NCBI RefSeq assembly: GCF_040256745.1
Contig: NZ_CP138335.1
Span: 1,054,001-1,118,000 of the forward strand
Direction: 5' to 3'
Source: Scrofimicrobium sp. R131
Lineage (GTDB): Bacteria; Actinomycetota; Actinomycetes; Actinomycetales; Actinomycetaceae
DNA: 64,000 bases
Positions 17,968 through 26,329 of the stretch are shown here, piece after piece. The position numbers were made by a program, and so were the translations under genes. Position 1 is the stretch's first letter. Every line of letters begins with the position of its first letter. The notes beneath the pieces were generated by a model. The model had not been told where the DNA came from. It made no database searches and worked only from the letters and a program-made list of their open reading frames with translations.

Positions 17968-18584
17968 TACTTGGTCTTTCGCGCCCCGTCCGGGAACTCG
18001 CCGCGGGCCGCCTGCGGCTTAGGCGAACGCCAGCGCCGGGCCATGATCATGCGTGAGTAGCAGTAGAACCAGGTGCCCTTCGGAATGATTTCCTTGGGGT
18101 AGTGGGCGTTGAACCGCCGCTTGATCTTCTGCCAAACCCAAATGCCCTCGGCAATGGAAAAGACGAAGAAAGAGTAGAGGGCGACGGTGACAGCCAGCAT
18201 CACCGTGGTGGCCAGCTCCGGGTTGGAGCCAAGGAGCCCGATCCCGAGCGAAACCACCAGGAACAGCAGCATCATCGGCAGCAGGAACTCGGAGAAAGAC
18301 CAGCGGGCATCAATGTAGTCGCGGGTAAACCGGCGCGCCTTTCCCTTGTCGCGGTAGGGCAGGTAGCGCTCATCGCCGGTCTGGAGGGCCAGTTGCTGGC
18401 GAGCGTAGGCCTCGTTGCGCTTTTCCCGCTCGATCTGCTTGGCCAGCTTGCGGTCGTTGGGCACGAGGGGACGCTTGTTGGCCAGTTCGGCCTCCCGCCG
18501 GGTGCGGGTAGGTCGCCCCTTCTTGGCCGGCTGCTCTGCGCTGGGTTCGGAAGCGGTCTGGTCTGCTGAATCTTTCTTAGCCAC
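17967..18584 (-). CDS. DUF3043 membrane protein
   Basis: This 205-residue protein starts at the GTG at 18584 (AGGGA upstream). The N-terminal third is highly charged (KKGRPTRTRREAELANKRP). It then has the conserved stretch RRFTRDYIDARWSFSEFLLP and two hydrophobic segments (about residues 95-120 and 125-150), and ends with a basic tail. This is the layout of the actinobacterial DUF3043 family, whose role is unknown. It is translationally coupled to the downstream SpoU methyltransferase. A plausible place of action is the inner face of the membrane. Confidence 0.88.
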   Translation of the reverse strand: MAKKDSADQTASEPSAEQPAKKGRPTRTRREAELANKRPLVPNDRKLAKQIEREKRNEAYARQQLALQTGDERYLPYRDKGKARRFTRDYIDARWSFSEFLLPMMLLFLVVSLGIGLLGSNPELATTVMLAVTVALYSFFVFSIAEGIWVWQKIKRRFNAHYPKEIIPKGTWFYCYSRMIMARRWRSPKPQAARGEFPDGARKTK

Positions 18585-18742
18585 GTCCCTAACAATAGTT
18601 GAGCGGGCAGGTCCGGCCCAATTTCTCAGGCAGAATTGGATCGGAATCACCCGCGTCTGCCCGGCCCCGGGCTCTGTTCGCCCCGCTCGAGCCGGCCCCG
18701 GTCTTTTTCGCGCCGTCTGCCCGCCCGGGGTAAATTGACAAT

Positions 18743-20098
18743 ATGTCGAATTTTGAAGCCTTGAGCACCCGTGTTGACCGGTACCTTCCCGCCCAGATTG
18801 AAGGCCTGCGCCGGCTGGTTCAGATTCCTTCCATCTCCTCCGATCCGGCCCGCGCCGACCAGATGGCGCAGAGCGCCCAGACGGTGGCTGACATGTTTGC
18901 CGAGTTGGGGTTTAACGTTGAGCTTTGCCAAGCCACCGCCGAAGATGGGACGGAGGGACAACCGGCCGTCCTCGCCGTGAAGTCGGCCGCCAACCCCGAC
19001 GCTCCCACCGTGCTGCTCTACGCGCACCACGACGTGCAGCCGCTCGGCGAGGTGGACCGGTGGTCCTACGAGCCGCTTGAACTGACCGAGGTGGGCGACC
19101 GACTGTACGGGCGCGGCTCGGCCGACGATGGCGCCGGAATCATGGTGCACGTGGGCGCCCTCCGCGCCCTCGGCGAAGATCTGCCGGTGAACGTGGTCGT
19201 CTTCATTGAGGGGGAAGAGGAAATCGGTTCCCCCTCGTTCACCGCTTTCCTGGAGAAGTATCGGGATCGGCTGTCAGCCGACGTGATCGTGGTGGCCGAC
19301 TCGAACAACTGGACGGTGGACGTCCCGGCGTTGACCTCGTCCCTGCGCGGAGTCTGCTCCTGCGACGTCAAAGTGGAAGTGCTGGAGCACGCCGTCCACT
19401 CGGGCATGTTTGGCGGTCCAATTCTGGATGCGGTCACCCTGGCTTCGCGTCTGATTGCCACCCTGCATGACGAAAACGGTGACGTGGCCGTCCCCGGCCT
19501 CGGCGGTAACGACCGAGCCGAAGTTGAGTGGCAGGAGTCCGACTTCCGAGCCGATGCCTCCGTGGTCGACGGGTATCAGCTGGCCGGCACCGGCGATCTG
19601 GCGGCTCGAGTTTGGACCAAGCCGGCTCTGGCTGTGATCGGGATGGATGTTCGTCCGATTGCCGAGTCTTCCAACACCATTGCGCCCCAGTGCACCTTCC
19701 GGTTGAGCCTCAGGACGGTGCCGGGCTCCGACCCGCGCCAATCGCTGTCCGCCCTGACCGAGTATCTGCAGGCCCAGGCTCCGTTCGGCGCCCGGGTCAG
19801 CGTCACCCCGGGCGAACTGGGTCCGTCCTACCAGGCCGACCTGAGCGCGCCGGTGGCCGAAAAGCTTCGGGCCGCGCTCGGCTCCGCGTGGGGAACCACC
19901 CCGGTGGCGATCGGGGTGGGCGGCTCGATCCCATTCATCAGCGACTTCCAGGCTGCCTTCCCGGGCGCCCAGGTGCTGGTGACCGGGGTTGAGGACCCGC
20001 AGGCCAACGCCCACTCGGAAAACGAGTCGGCCTCCCGGAAGACCCTCCGGAATGCCACTTTGGCCGAAGCCCTATTCCTGGAGAGCCTGGCCGAATGA
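18743..20098 (+). CDS. M20-family dipeptidase
   Basis: This 451-residue metallopeptidase has the expected zinc ligands and catalytic residues: His in YAHHDVQ, bridging Asp in RGSADDGAG, catalytic Glu pair in EGEEEIGS, Asp in VVADSNN, and His in NAHSENES near the C terminus. A lid/dimerisation domain fills the middle (about residues 200-330). It most resembles cytosolic dipeptidases of the PepV/CNDP-like M20 group. The ATG at 18743 is the first in-frame start after the DUF3043 promoter region. It overlaps the next gene by 4 bases (ATGA). Confidence 0.92.
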   Translation: MSNFEALSTRVDRYLPAQIEGLRRLVQIPSISSDPARADQMAQSAQTVADMFAELGFNVELCQATAEDGTEGQPAVLAVKSAANPDAPTVLLYAHHDVQPLGEVDRWSYEPLELTEVGDRLYGRGSADDGAGIMVHVGALRALGEDLPVNVVVFIEGEEEIGSPSFTAFLEKYRDRLSADVIVVADSNNWTVDVPALTSSLRGVCSCDVKVEVLEHAVHSGMFGGPILDAVTLASRLIATLHDENGDVAVPGLGGNDRAEVEWQESDFRADASVVDGYQLAGTGDLAARVWTKPALAVIGMDVRPIAESSNTIAPQCTFRLSLRTVPGSDPRQSLSALTEYLQAQAPFGARVSVTPGELGPSYQADLSAPVAEKLRAALGSAWGTTPVAIGVGGSIPFISDFQAAFPGAQVLVTGVEDPQANAHSENESASRKTLRNATLAEALFLESLAE

Positions 20099-20994
20099 AA
20101 GCCCTGCTGGTCGGCCATCTGAGCCCGTCACTTGCACCTGCCGTCGGTTTCAGTGCCGGGGAGGAACAGTTGGCAGAGGCTCCGGGGGAGCACTACCGCG
20201 ACCGGTTGGCGGTGCTGGCCGAGGCCCTGACCGACTGGGAGGTGGAGATCCTGCCGTTCGGACCCGGCCCGATCTTTACCGAGGCTGTCCCCGGCTCCCT
20301 CAGCTTGCCCCGAGATGCCGGTGACCCGGTGGTCCTGCCCGCGGCGGGTCCCCTGCTGGTGGAGATGGGCCACGACGTCGGTCATGACTGGGGGCGGAGG
20401 CTGTGGGCGGTCAACCGGGAAGAGGACCTGGTTGGGCGCGACCTGACCGTCGCCTATTCGACGGCTCGGCCGTTGAAGGGCCCCGATGCCACCTCAAACA
20501 CCGATCCGCACCTGGGCTTGCGTCCGGTGATTGAGGAGCCTGACGGGCTGATCGCGCACCTGCGCCAGCTCTCCCACCGCCAGCTACCCCTGGCCGATCC
20601 TCGCCCGCGCGAAGTCGATCTGCGGCCGGGCTCCGGGGCCGGGGGAGGGGCGGCGGCCTGGCTGATGGCTCTGGGCGCGCGTGCCTTCCCCACCGCGCAA
20701 CTGCTGGCTGACCACCTGGGACTGGCCGACCGGATCGGTCGAGCCGACCTGGTGATTCTAGCCACACCGCACTGGCATTCCCCCGACCTGGCCGAGTCGA
20801 TCCCGATCTATGCGGCCGAGGTAGCTGCCGAACGCGCCATCCCGGTGGTTGGGGTTGGGTTCAGGTCCTCACTTTCCCCGCACGAGCAGGCCCAGTGGGG
20901 ACTGCAGGGGTTGCACCTGGCCCGGGACCCCGAGCGGTTGGGGCAGCTCGGGCGGCGGGTCGCCCAAACCTGGAGTGGTTTCACTCCTGGGTGA
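20095..20994 (+). CDS. Glycerate-kinase-like protein, divergent
   Basis: This 299-residue cytoplasmic protein is only weakly similar to type 1 glycerate kinases. The clearest match is LRPGSGAGGGAAAWLMALGA, corresponding to their PGAGAAGGLGAAL nucleotide-site motif, followed by a plausible ADLVILA segment. It is shorter than the usual 370 residues, and several N-terminal family motifs are not obvious. It could be a degenerate enzyme or a regulator-like relative found in Actinobacteria. Translation is coupled to the M20 peptidase by ATGA. The function is not established. Confidence 0.6.
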   Translation: MKALLVGHLSPSLAPAVGFSAGEEQLAEAPGEHYRDRLAVLAEALTDWEVEILPFGPGPIFTEAVPGSLSLPRDAGDPVVLPAAGPLLVEMGHDVGHDWGRRLWAVNREEDLVGRDLTVAYSTARPLKGPDATSNTDPHLGLRPVIEEPDGLIAHLRQLSHRQLPLADPRPREVDLRPGSGAGGGAAAWLMALGARAFPTAQLLADHLGLADRIGRADLVILATPHWHSPDLAESIPIYAAEVAAERAIPVVGVGFRSSLSPHEQAQWGLQGLHLARDPERLGQLGRRVAQTWSGFTPG

Positions 20995-21066
20995 ACTACT
21001 GGTGACACGACCGAGATCGCGTCGTAGAGTAAGAAGAAGGATTGACTAAGACACTTGAGGAGAATC

Positions 21067-21420
21067 ATGTCTGACGTAACAACCGCACTGCCCACGCACG
21101 AGGTGATTTTGACCGATGAGGCCGCCGTCAAGGTGCAGAGCCTGCTTGAGCAGGAAGGACGGGACGATCTGCGTCTGCGCGTCGCGGTTCAGCCCGGTGG
21201 CTGCTCGGGCCTGATCTACCAGCTGTACTTCGACGAGCGCCTGCTGGACGGCGACGCTGTTCGCGAGTTCGGTGGGGTTGAGGTCGTGGTGGACCGGATG
21301 AGCGTTCCCTACCTGTCCGGCGCCACCATTGGTTTTGCCGACAGCATTGAGCGTCAGGGATTCACCATTGACAACCCCAATGCCGGTGGCACCTGCGCGT
21401 GTGGGGAGTCCTTCCACTAA
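21067..21420 (+). CDS. erpA: Iron-sulfur cluster insertion/carrier protein, A-type
   Basis: This 117-residue protein has the three conserved cysteines of the HesB/IscA family: Cys46 (PGGCSG) and Cys110/Cys112 (GTCACGESF). It would carry Fe-S clusters to target enzymes such as aconitase and quinone-pathway enzymes. The ATG at 21067 has GAGGAG at ideal spacing. The FKBP lipoprotein starts 2 bases after its stop, so the two are probably co-transcribed. The symbol erpA is by similarity; other A-type carriers cannot be separated by sequence alone. Confidence 0.92.
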   Translation: MSDVTTALPTHEVILTDEAAVKVQSLLEQEGRDDLRLRVAVQPGGCSGLIYQLYFDERLLDGDAVREFGGVEVVVDRMSVPYLSGATIGFADSIERQGFTIDNPNAGGTCACGESFH

Positions 21421-21422
21421 AT

Positions 21423-22412
21423 ATGAGCCGATCACGCCTAGCTGGCGCGATCGCTACTCTTGGCCTGCTCGCCACCCTCGGTTTGTCGGGGTGCGCCGGT
21501 CAGGGAGGCGACTCTGCGTCCGAATCAGCCGACCAGCCCACCCAATCCGCCCAGTCTGACGGGGGCGCCCAGTCGGGAGCCGCCGCTGAGGAAGGTCCCG
21601 AAGTGGATCGCGATCCCAGCGGCAGCCTGCCCACCATCACCCTGCCGACCGAAGACTCCGGTCCACTGATGAAGCCGGTCAGCAGCAGCGAGCCCAAGGT
21701 CATCACGGCGAAGACTCTGACAGAAGGAGACGGGGACAAAGTTGGCCCCGACGACTTCATCACCGTCAACTATGCCGGGTTCCTGTGGGACGGGAAGCAG
21801 TTTGACTCCTCCTACAAGTCCGACGGCAAGTCCACCCCAATCTCGTTCTCTCTGAACCAGGTAATCAAAGGGTGGAAGTGGGGTCTGAACCAGACCCGCG
21901 TGGGGGATCAGGTGATGCTGGTAATCCCACCCGAGTACGGCTACGGCAAACAGGCGAACGGTCAGATTCCAGCTAACTCCACCCTCGTCTTCTACGTCGA
22001 GATTCTCGACACCGTGCCGGTCAACACCGACGCGCTGAAGGATGCTGAGAATACCAACGCGCAGCTGCCGGTGGGGATCAGCGTGCAGGGAGACCTGGGA
22101 ACCGAGCCGGAAGTCATTTTCGCCGACAAGTCTCCCATGCCGGAAAAGGCCGAGACCATTGTACTGGCCCAGGGAACGGGACCGGTGATTACCGACGCCG
22201 ATTCGGTCGAGTACTACGCGATTGTCGGGTACTGGGGAAGCTCTGAGCGCGCTCACACCTGGGAGGACGGGATCCAAACCGTGAACCCGGGGTCAATCCT
22301 GGTGGGCGAACGAGTCGGCTCTCGGATCCTGATCATCACCCCTTCGGCCGATCAGGCGAATCCGGCCTCATTCACCCTGGTGGATGTGCTGGCCGCTCAC
22401 CCCTCGCGCTGA
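21423..22412 (+). CDS. FKBP-type peptidyl-prolyl isomerase lipoprotein
   Basis: This 329-residue secreted protein has a lipoprotein signal peptide ending in LSGC (lipid Cys24), a Ser/Gln/Glu-rich linker to about residue 75, then an FKBP domain (about 95-195) with VNYAGFLWDGKQFDSSY, VIKGWKWGL, MLVIPPEYGYG and STLVFYVEILD. The remaining 125 residues look like a second, strongly degenerate FKBP-like fold (VEYYAIVGYWGSSERAHTWEDG, VGSRILIITPS). It probably folds or chaperones exported proteins on the outer face of the membrane. The ATG at 21423 directly follows erpA. Confidence 0.92.
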   Translation: MSRSRLAGAIATLGLLATLGLSGCAGQGGDSASESADQPTQSAQSDGGAQSGAAAEEGPEVDRDPSGSLPTITLPTEDSGPLMKPVSSSEPKVITAKTLTEGDGDKVGPDDFITVNYAGFLWDGKQFDSSYKSDGKSTPISFSLNQVIKGWKWGLNQTRVGDQVMLVIPPEYGYGKQANGQIPANSTLVFYVEILDTVPVNTDALKDAENTNAQLPVGISVQGDLGTEPEVIFADKSPMPEKAETIVLAQGTGPVITDADSVEYYAIVGYWGSSERAHTWEDGIQTVNPGSILVGERVGSRILIITPSADQANPASFTLVDVLAAHPSR

Positions 22413-22457
22413 GACTATACTGAGGGAACCAGCACTCTTTTACGAGGAGATATTGAA

Positions 22458-22850
22458 GTGAGTGAAGACGCCATCAACATCCTGGTTTACAGTGACGACG
22501 CTGCAACTCGTCAGCAAGTTATTGAGGGGGTCGGCCTTCGACCCGCCAAGGATCTGCCAACTGTGAAATGGCATGAGGCTGCCACTCCCTGGGGGGCGGT
22601 CGATGGGTTGAAGCAGCACTCACCGGCGCTGTTGATTCTCGACGGGGAAACGCAGAAGAGCGGGGGCATGTCCGTTGCCCGCGAGATTCGCGACCGCTTC
22701 GACGACGTCCCGCCGATCGTGATCCTGACCGCCCGCCCGCAGGACGCTTGGCTGGCCGAGTGGGCCGGAGCTGCCGAGGTGGTGACGGCTCCGCTCGATC
22801 CGCTCGACCTGCAGCAGCGCGTCAGCACCGCCCTGCGTTCAGCCAGATGA
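22458..22850 (+). CDS. Receiver-like domain protein, degenerate, coupled to trpD
   Basis: This 130-residue single-domain protein has a CheY-like pattern: a first strand NILVYSDD, a phospho-acceptor-like LLILD (Asp62), VILTA at the fourth strand, and VVTAPLDP at the fifth. The conserved lysine of VTKP is Ala111, and no output domain or kinase is nearby, so phosphorylation is doubtful. The GTG start has GAGGAG at 22444-22449. The stop overlaps the trpD start as ATGA, tying its translation to tryptophan synthesis. I do not know a function for such a protein. Confidence 0.7.
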   Translation: MSEDAINILVYSDDAATRQQVIEGVGLRPAKDLPTVKWHEAATPWGAVDGLKQHSPALLILDGETQKSGGMSVAREIRDRFDDVPPIVILTARPQDAWLAEWAGAAEVVTAPLDPLDLQQRVSTALRSAR

Positions 22851-23890
22851 ACCAGTGGAGTGAACTAGCCGGCGACCTGGTGGCCGGCGCCGAACTCGAC
22901 TACCAGTCGGCCTACCGGCTGATGGATCAGATTATGGCGGGTGAACTGGGCGAGATTCGCCTGGCTAGCCTCCTGTCCCTGCTGGCCATGCGCGGTCCCG
23001 CGACCGACGAACTGCACGGGCTGGCCGATGCCATGCGCGACAATGCCCGCCGGATCGGCCTGCCGCGGGCCGCAGTCGACATCGTTGGCACCGGCGGCGA
23101 CCAGGCCCACACCGTCAACATCTCCACTATGGCGGCAATCGTGGTGGCGGCGGCCGGCTATCCGGTGGTCAAGCACGGCAACCGGGCGTCGACCTCGGCC
23201 TCCGGCTCTGCCGACGTGCTGGAAGCGCTCGGGGTGAACCTGCAACTGGACCCTGAGCAGATCGTGGACGTCTTTGACCGGGTCGGAATCGCTTTCCTGT
23301 TTGCCAATAACTTCCACCCGTCCATGCGCTACGCGGCCGCGACTCGACGCGAACTGGGTTTCCCAACCGTGTTCAATGTCCTGGGGCCGCTGACCAATCC
23401 GGCCCGGCCGCAGGCCAGCGCGATCGGAGTCGCGAAGGAAACAATTGCCCCCCTGGTGGCCGGAGTGTTCGCCCGGCGCGGTACTTCGGCGTGGGTGTTC
23501 CGCGGGGCCGTGCGAGGGCTGGACGAAATCACCACCACCGAGCCGGTGCAGGTGTGGCGGACGGTGGGCAACCAGGTTCAGGAAGAAGTGTTTGACCCGG
23601 CGGCTGAGTTTGGGTTGCCCCGGGCCGGGCTGTCAGATCTGCGCGGTGGGAGCCCGGAGCACAACGCGAAGGTTGCGCGTGAGATTCTGGCGGGGGAGAG
23701 CAGCCCGGCTGCCGATGCGGTGGCCCTGAATGCGGCTGCCGGAATCGTGGCGGCGCGGGGGATCGACAGTCCGCTGACCGGGAACGCTGTTGAGCAGCTT
23801 GGCTCGGCTCTGAGCCAGGCGCAGGAGGTGTTGTCCTCCGGGGCGGCGCTCAACCTGTTGGACCGGTGGGTGGCGGCGTCGCGCGGCTAG
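22847..23890 (+). CDS. trpD: Anthranilate phosphoribosyltransferase
   Basis: This 347-residue enzyme joins anthranilate to PRPP in tryptophan synthesis. The key motifs are present: DIVGTGGDQAHTVNIST for pyrophosphate/Mg binding, KHGNRASTSASGSADVLEALG, and NVLGPLTNPA. The ATG at 22847 overlaps the receiver-like gene stop by 4 bases. No other trp gene is nearby, so the pathway is dispersed. The gene meets the RAM-domain gene tail to tail with a 3-base gap. Confidence 0.96.
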   Translation: MNQWSELAGDLVAGAELDYQSAYRLMDQIMAGELGEIRLASLLSLLAMRGPATDELHGLADAMRDNARRIGLPRAAVDIVGTGGDQAHTVNISTMAAIVVAAAGYPVVKHGNRASTSASGSADVLEALGVNLQLDPEQIVDVFDRVGIAFLFANNFHPSMRYAAATRRELGFPTVFNVLGPLTNPARPQASAIGVAKETIAPLVAGVFARRGTSAWVFRGAVRGLDEITTTEPVQVWRTVGNQVQEEVFDPAAEFGLPRAGLSDLRGGSPEHNAKVAREILAGESSPAADAVALNAAAGIVAARGIDSPLTGNAVEQLGSALSQAQEVLSSGAALNLLDRWVAASRG

Positions 23891-23893
23891 CGC

Positions 23894-24172
23894 TCAGTCG
23901 AGACCCAGGTGAAAGGCCTGCTCTAGTTCTTCGGCCGAGTAGGTGCGAAACGCCAGGTGCGTGTGCATCGACCGGACGCCCGGTACCTTGGCGATCGACT
24001 CGGTGACAACACCGGCCAGGTCGTCGTACTGGGGGAGGGCCAGGACCGCAATCAGATCGACATCGCCGGTGACGGAATAGACTTTGCTGACACCGTCAAT
24101 TCCGGCGATCTGCCCGGCAGCTTCCGGAATCAGGTTGATGTCGCAGTTAATCATCACGATGGCGGTGACCAT
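23894..24172 (-). CDS. Stand-alone Lrp/AsnC ligand-binding (RAM) domain protein
   Basis: This is 92 residues when started at the ATG at 24172 (GGGAAG upstream). The whole protein is an alpha/beta RAM (AsnC C-terminal) domain: TAIVMINCD, VYSVTGDVDLIAVLALPQYDDLA, VRSMHTHLAF. There is no DNA-binding helix-turn-helix. Such proteins form ring oligomers that bind amino acids and often modulate another protein. Its place beside trpD could point to an amino-acid effector role, but no partner is visible. Confidence 0.88.
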   Translation of the reverse strand: MVTAIVMINCDINLIPEAAGQIAGIDGVSKVYSVTGDVDLIAVLALPQYDDLAGVVTESIAKVPGVRSMHTHLAFRTYSAEELEQAFHLGLD

Positions 24173-24282
24173 GTTTACTTCCCAACGTCGAAGGAACAAG
24201 CTGCTTACATTATAGAGTCCCGCGTCTCCCGCTGGCCGAAGTAGCCTAGTATAAGTGGGAGGGATAGGAACTAGGAGGCCCA

Positions 24283-25011
24283 GTGGGTGTCTACAATGTC
24301 TTGAAGAGTGCGGGTGGACCGATCCTTCGTGCGGTCTACCACCCGTGGATTCGAGGGGCGGAGAACATTCCCGCCGAGGGGCCGGCGATTCTGGCTTCCA
24401 ATCACAATGCCGTTTGGGACTCGATTTTCCTGCCCGCGATGATTCAACGTGAGCTGGTCTTCATGGGCAAAGCCGACTACTTCACAGGCACGGGAATCAA
24501 GGGCTGGGCGACCAAGAACTTTATGAAAGCTGTCGGGACCATCCCGGTCGACCGCGGCGGGGGCAAGGCCTCCCAGGCCGCCATGAAGGCGGGGTTGGAT
24601 CGGTTGGCCAAAGGCGAGCTGTTTGGCATTTACCCGGAGGGGACACGCAGCCCGGACGGTCGCCTCTATCGGGGTAAGACCGGGGTGGCGCGGCTGGCCC
24701 TGGAATCCGGTGCGCCGGTGCTGCCGGTGGCCATGATCGGCACGCACGCCGCCCAGCCGATTGGCCAGAAGATCCCCTCCCGGACCAACATTGGGATGAT
24801 CATTGGCGAGCCGCTGGACTTCTCCCGGTACCGTCCCCTGGCCAAGGACCGCTATGTTCTGCGGGCGATCACCGACGAAATCATGTACAACCTGATGCTG
24901 CTGTCCGGGCAGGAGTATGTCGATGCCTACGCGGCCGACGTGAAGGCCGCCCTGGCAGCAGATGGCAAGTTTGACGGCCCGGTGCCGAATTCGGCTAAAA
25001 AAGAAGGATGA
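24283..25011 (+). CDS. plsC: 1-acylglycerol-3-phosphate O-acyltransferase family
   Basis: This 242-residue peripheral membrane enzyme has the HX4D catalytic motif (NHNAVWDS), then VGTIPVDRGGG, the acceptor-binding YPEGTRSPDGRLYRGKTG, and LPVAMIGTH. It would acylate lysophosphatidic acid to make phosphatidic acid. The GTG at 24283 has AGGAGG 5 bases upstream. Actinobacteria have several paralogs of this family, so the acyl acceptor is not certain. It precedes pfp by 90 bases that include a TATATT (25042-25047) as a possible -10 box for pfp. Confidence 0.9.
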   Translation: MGVYNVLKSAGGPILRAVYHPWIRGAENIPAEGPAILASNHNAVWDSIFLPAMIQRELVFMGKADYFTGTGIKGWATKNFMKAVGTIPVDRGGGKASQAAMKAGLDRLAKGELFGIYPEGTRSPDGRLYRGKTGVARLALESGAPVLPVAMIGTHAAQPIGQKIPSRTNIGMIIGEPLDFSRYRPLAKDRYVLRAITDEIMYNLMLLSGQEYVDAYAADVKAALAADGKFDGPVPNSAKKEG

Positions 25012-25101
25012 ACGTCTCGGCTCCCACGAGTCGCGGTGATCTATATTCAGCTTGCGGGCACCCGTCCGCGGATAAATGATGGAACGAAGAAAGGCTCCGT
25101 T

Positions 25102-26310
25102 ATGAGTGTTCGGCGCGTAGCACTGTTGACCGCCGGGGGTTTTGCCCCCTGCCTCTCCGCGGCAGTGGGTGGACTGATTCAGCGATACAACGACCTTGAC
25201 CCCACCATTGAGGTGATCGCCTACCAGCACGGCTACCACGGCCTGCTGACCGGGAACTTCGTCCGGGTGGACGAGGAGGGGCGGGCTCAGGCCGGCATTC
25301 TGGACAAGTTCGGCGGCTCGCCGATCGGCAACTCTCGCGTGAAGCTCACCAATGCCAAGGACCTGGTCAAGCGGGGCCTGGTGGCCGAGGGCGAAAACCC
25401 GCTCGCCGTCGCAGCCGAGCAGCTCCGGACCGACGGAGTCGACGTGCTCCACACCATCGGCGGGGACGATACCAACACCACCGCGGCCGACCTGGCCGCC
25501 TACCTGCACGAGCACAACTACGAGTTGACCGTGGTGGGCCTGCCCAAGACGATCGACAACGACGTGATCCCGATTCGGCAGTCCCTCGGTGCTGACACGG
25601 CCGCTGAGCAGGGTTCGCTGTTCGCGCAGAACATCATTGGTGAGCACCGCTCGGGCCCGCGGATGCTGATCATCCACGAAATCATGGGTCGTAACTGCGG
25701 CTGGCTGGCCGCGGAGACCACCCGCAAGTACGTCAAGTGGGTGGATGAGCAAGAGTGGGCCCCGGCCCTGGGCCTGACCGCCGAGCGCTGGTCGCCCCAC
25801 GCCCTGTACCTGCCCGAAATGCACATCGACATCGACCAGGAAGCCAAGCGCCTCCTGTCCGTGATGGATGAGCTGGGCAACGTGAACATCTTCCTGTCCG
25901 AAGGCGCCGGCGTCCCGGAGATCATTGCCGAGATGGAAGCCCGCGGCGAAGAGGTGGCGCGCGACCCGTTTGGCCACGTCCGCCTCGACGACATCAACCC
26001 GGGCCAGTGGTTTGCCAAGCAGTTCGCCGAGCGCCTGGGGGCCGAAAAGGTGATGGTCCAGAAGTCGGGCTACTTCTCTCGCTCTGCCCGCGCGAACGCC
26101 TACGATCTGCGCCTGATCCAGTCGATGGTGGACCTGGCTGTCGAATGCGCGCTGCGCGGCGAGTCCGGCGTCATCGGCCACGACGAGGAGCGCGGCGACC
26201 AGCTGCGCGCGATCGAGTTCCCCCGGATTGCCGGTGGGAAGCCGTTCAACGTCAACGTCGAATGGTTCGCTCCGCTGCTGGCCCGCATCGGGCAACCCAC
26301 CCAGAACTAG
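25102..26310 (+). CDS. pfp: Pyrophosphate-dependent 6-phosphofructokinase
   Basis: This 402-residue glycolytic enzyme phosphorylates fructose 6-phosphate using PPi. The donor loop reads GGDDTNT (Gly120-Asp123); Asp at the second position after GG is the mark of PPi-dependent enzymes, where ATP-dependent ones have Gly. The fructose-phosphate site has PKTIDNDV and IIHEIMGRNCGWLA. The ATG at 25102 is the first with family N-terminal similarity (RRVALLTAGGFAPCL). PPi use makes the step reversible and energy-saving. It lies 19 bases upstream of the DAHP synthase start. Confidence 0.95.
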   Translation: MSVRRVALLTAGGFAPCLSAAVGGLIQRYNDLDPTIEVIAYQHGYHGLLTGNFVRVDEEGRAQAGILDKFGGSPIGNSRVKLTNAKDLVKRGLVAEGENPLAVAAEQLRTDGVDVLHTIGGDDTNTTAADLAAYLHEHNYELTVVGLPKTIDNDVIPIRQSLGADTAAEQGSLFAQNIIGEHRSGPRMLIIHEIMGRNCGWLAAETTRKYVKWVDEQEWAPALGLTAERWSPHALYLPEMHIDIDQEAKRLLSVMDELGNVNIFLSEGAGVPEIIAEMEARGEEVARDPFGHVRLDDINPGQWFAKQFAERLGAEKVMVQKSGYFSRSARANAYDLRLIQSMVDLAVECALRGESGVIGHDEERGDQLRAIEFPRIAGGKPFNVNVEWFAPLLARIGQPTQN

Positions 26311-26329
26311 AAAGAGAGGTCTTTGCCGC

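Noticed and set aside
24271-26295. A 674-codon open frame on the minus strand opposite plsC and pfp
   Set aside because: It has no recognisable domain, runs antisense across two strong genes and a promoter, and is explained by the lack of stop codons in high-G+C antisense frames.
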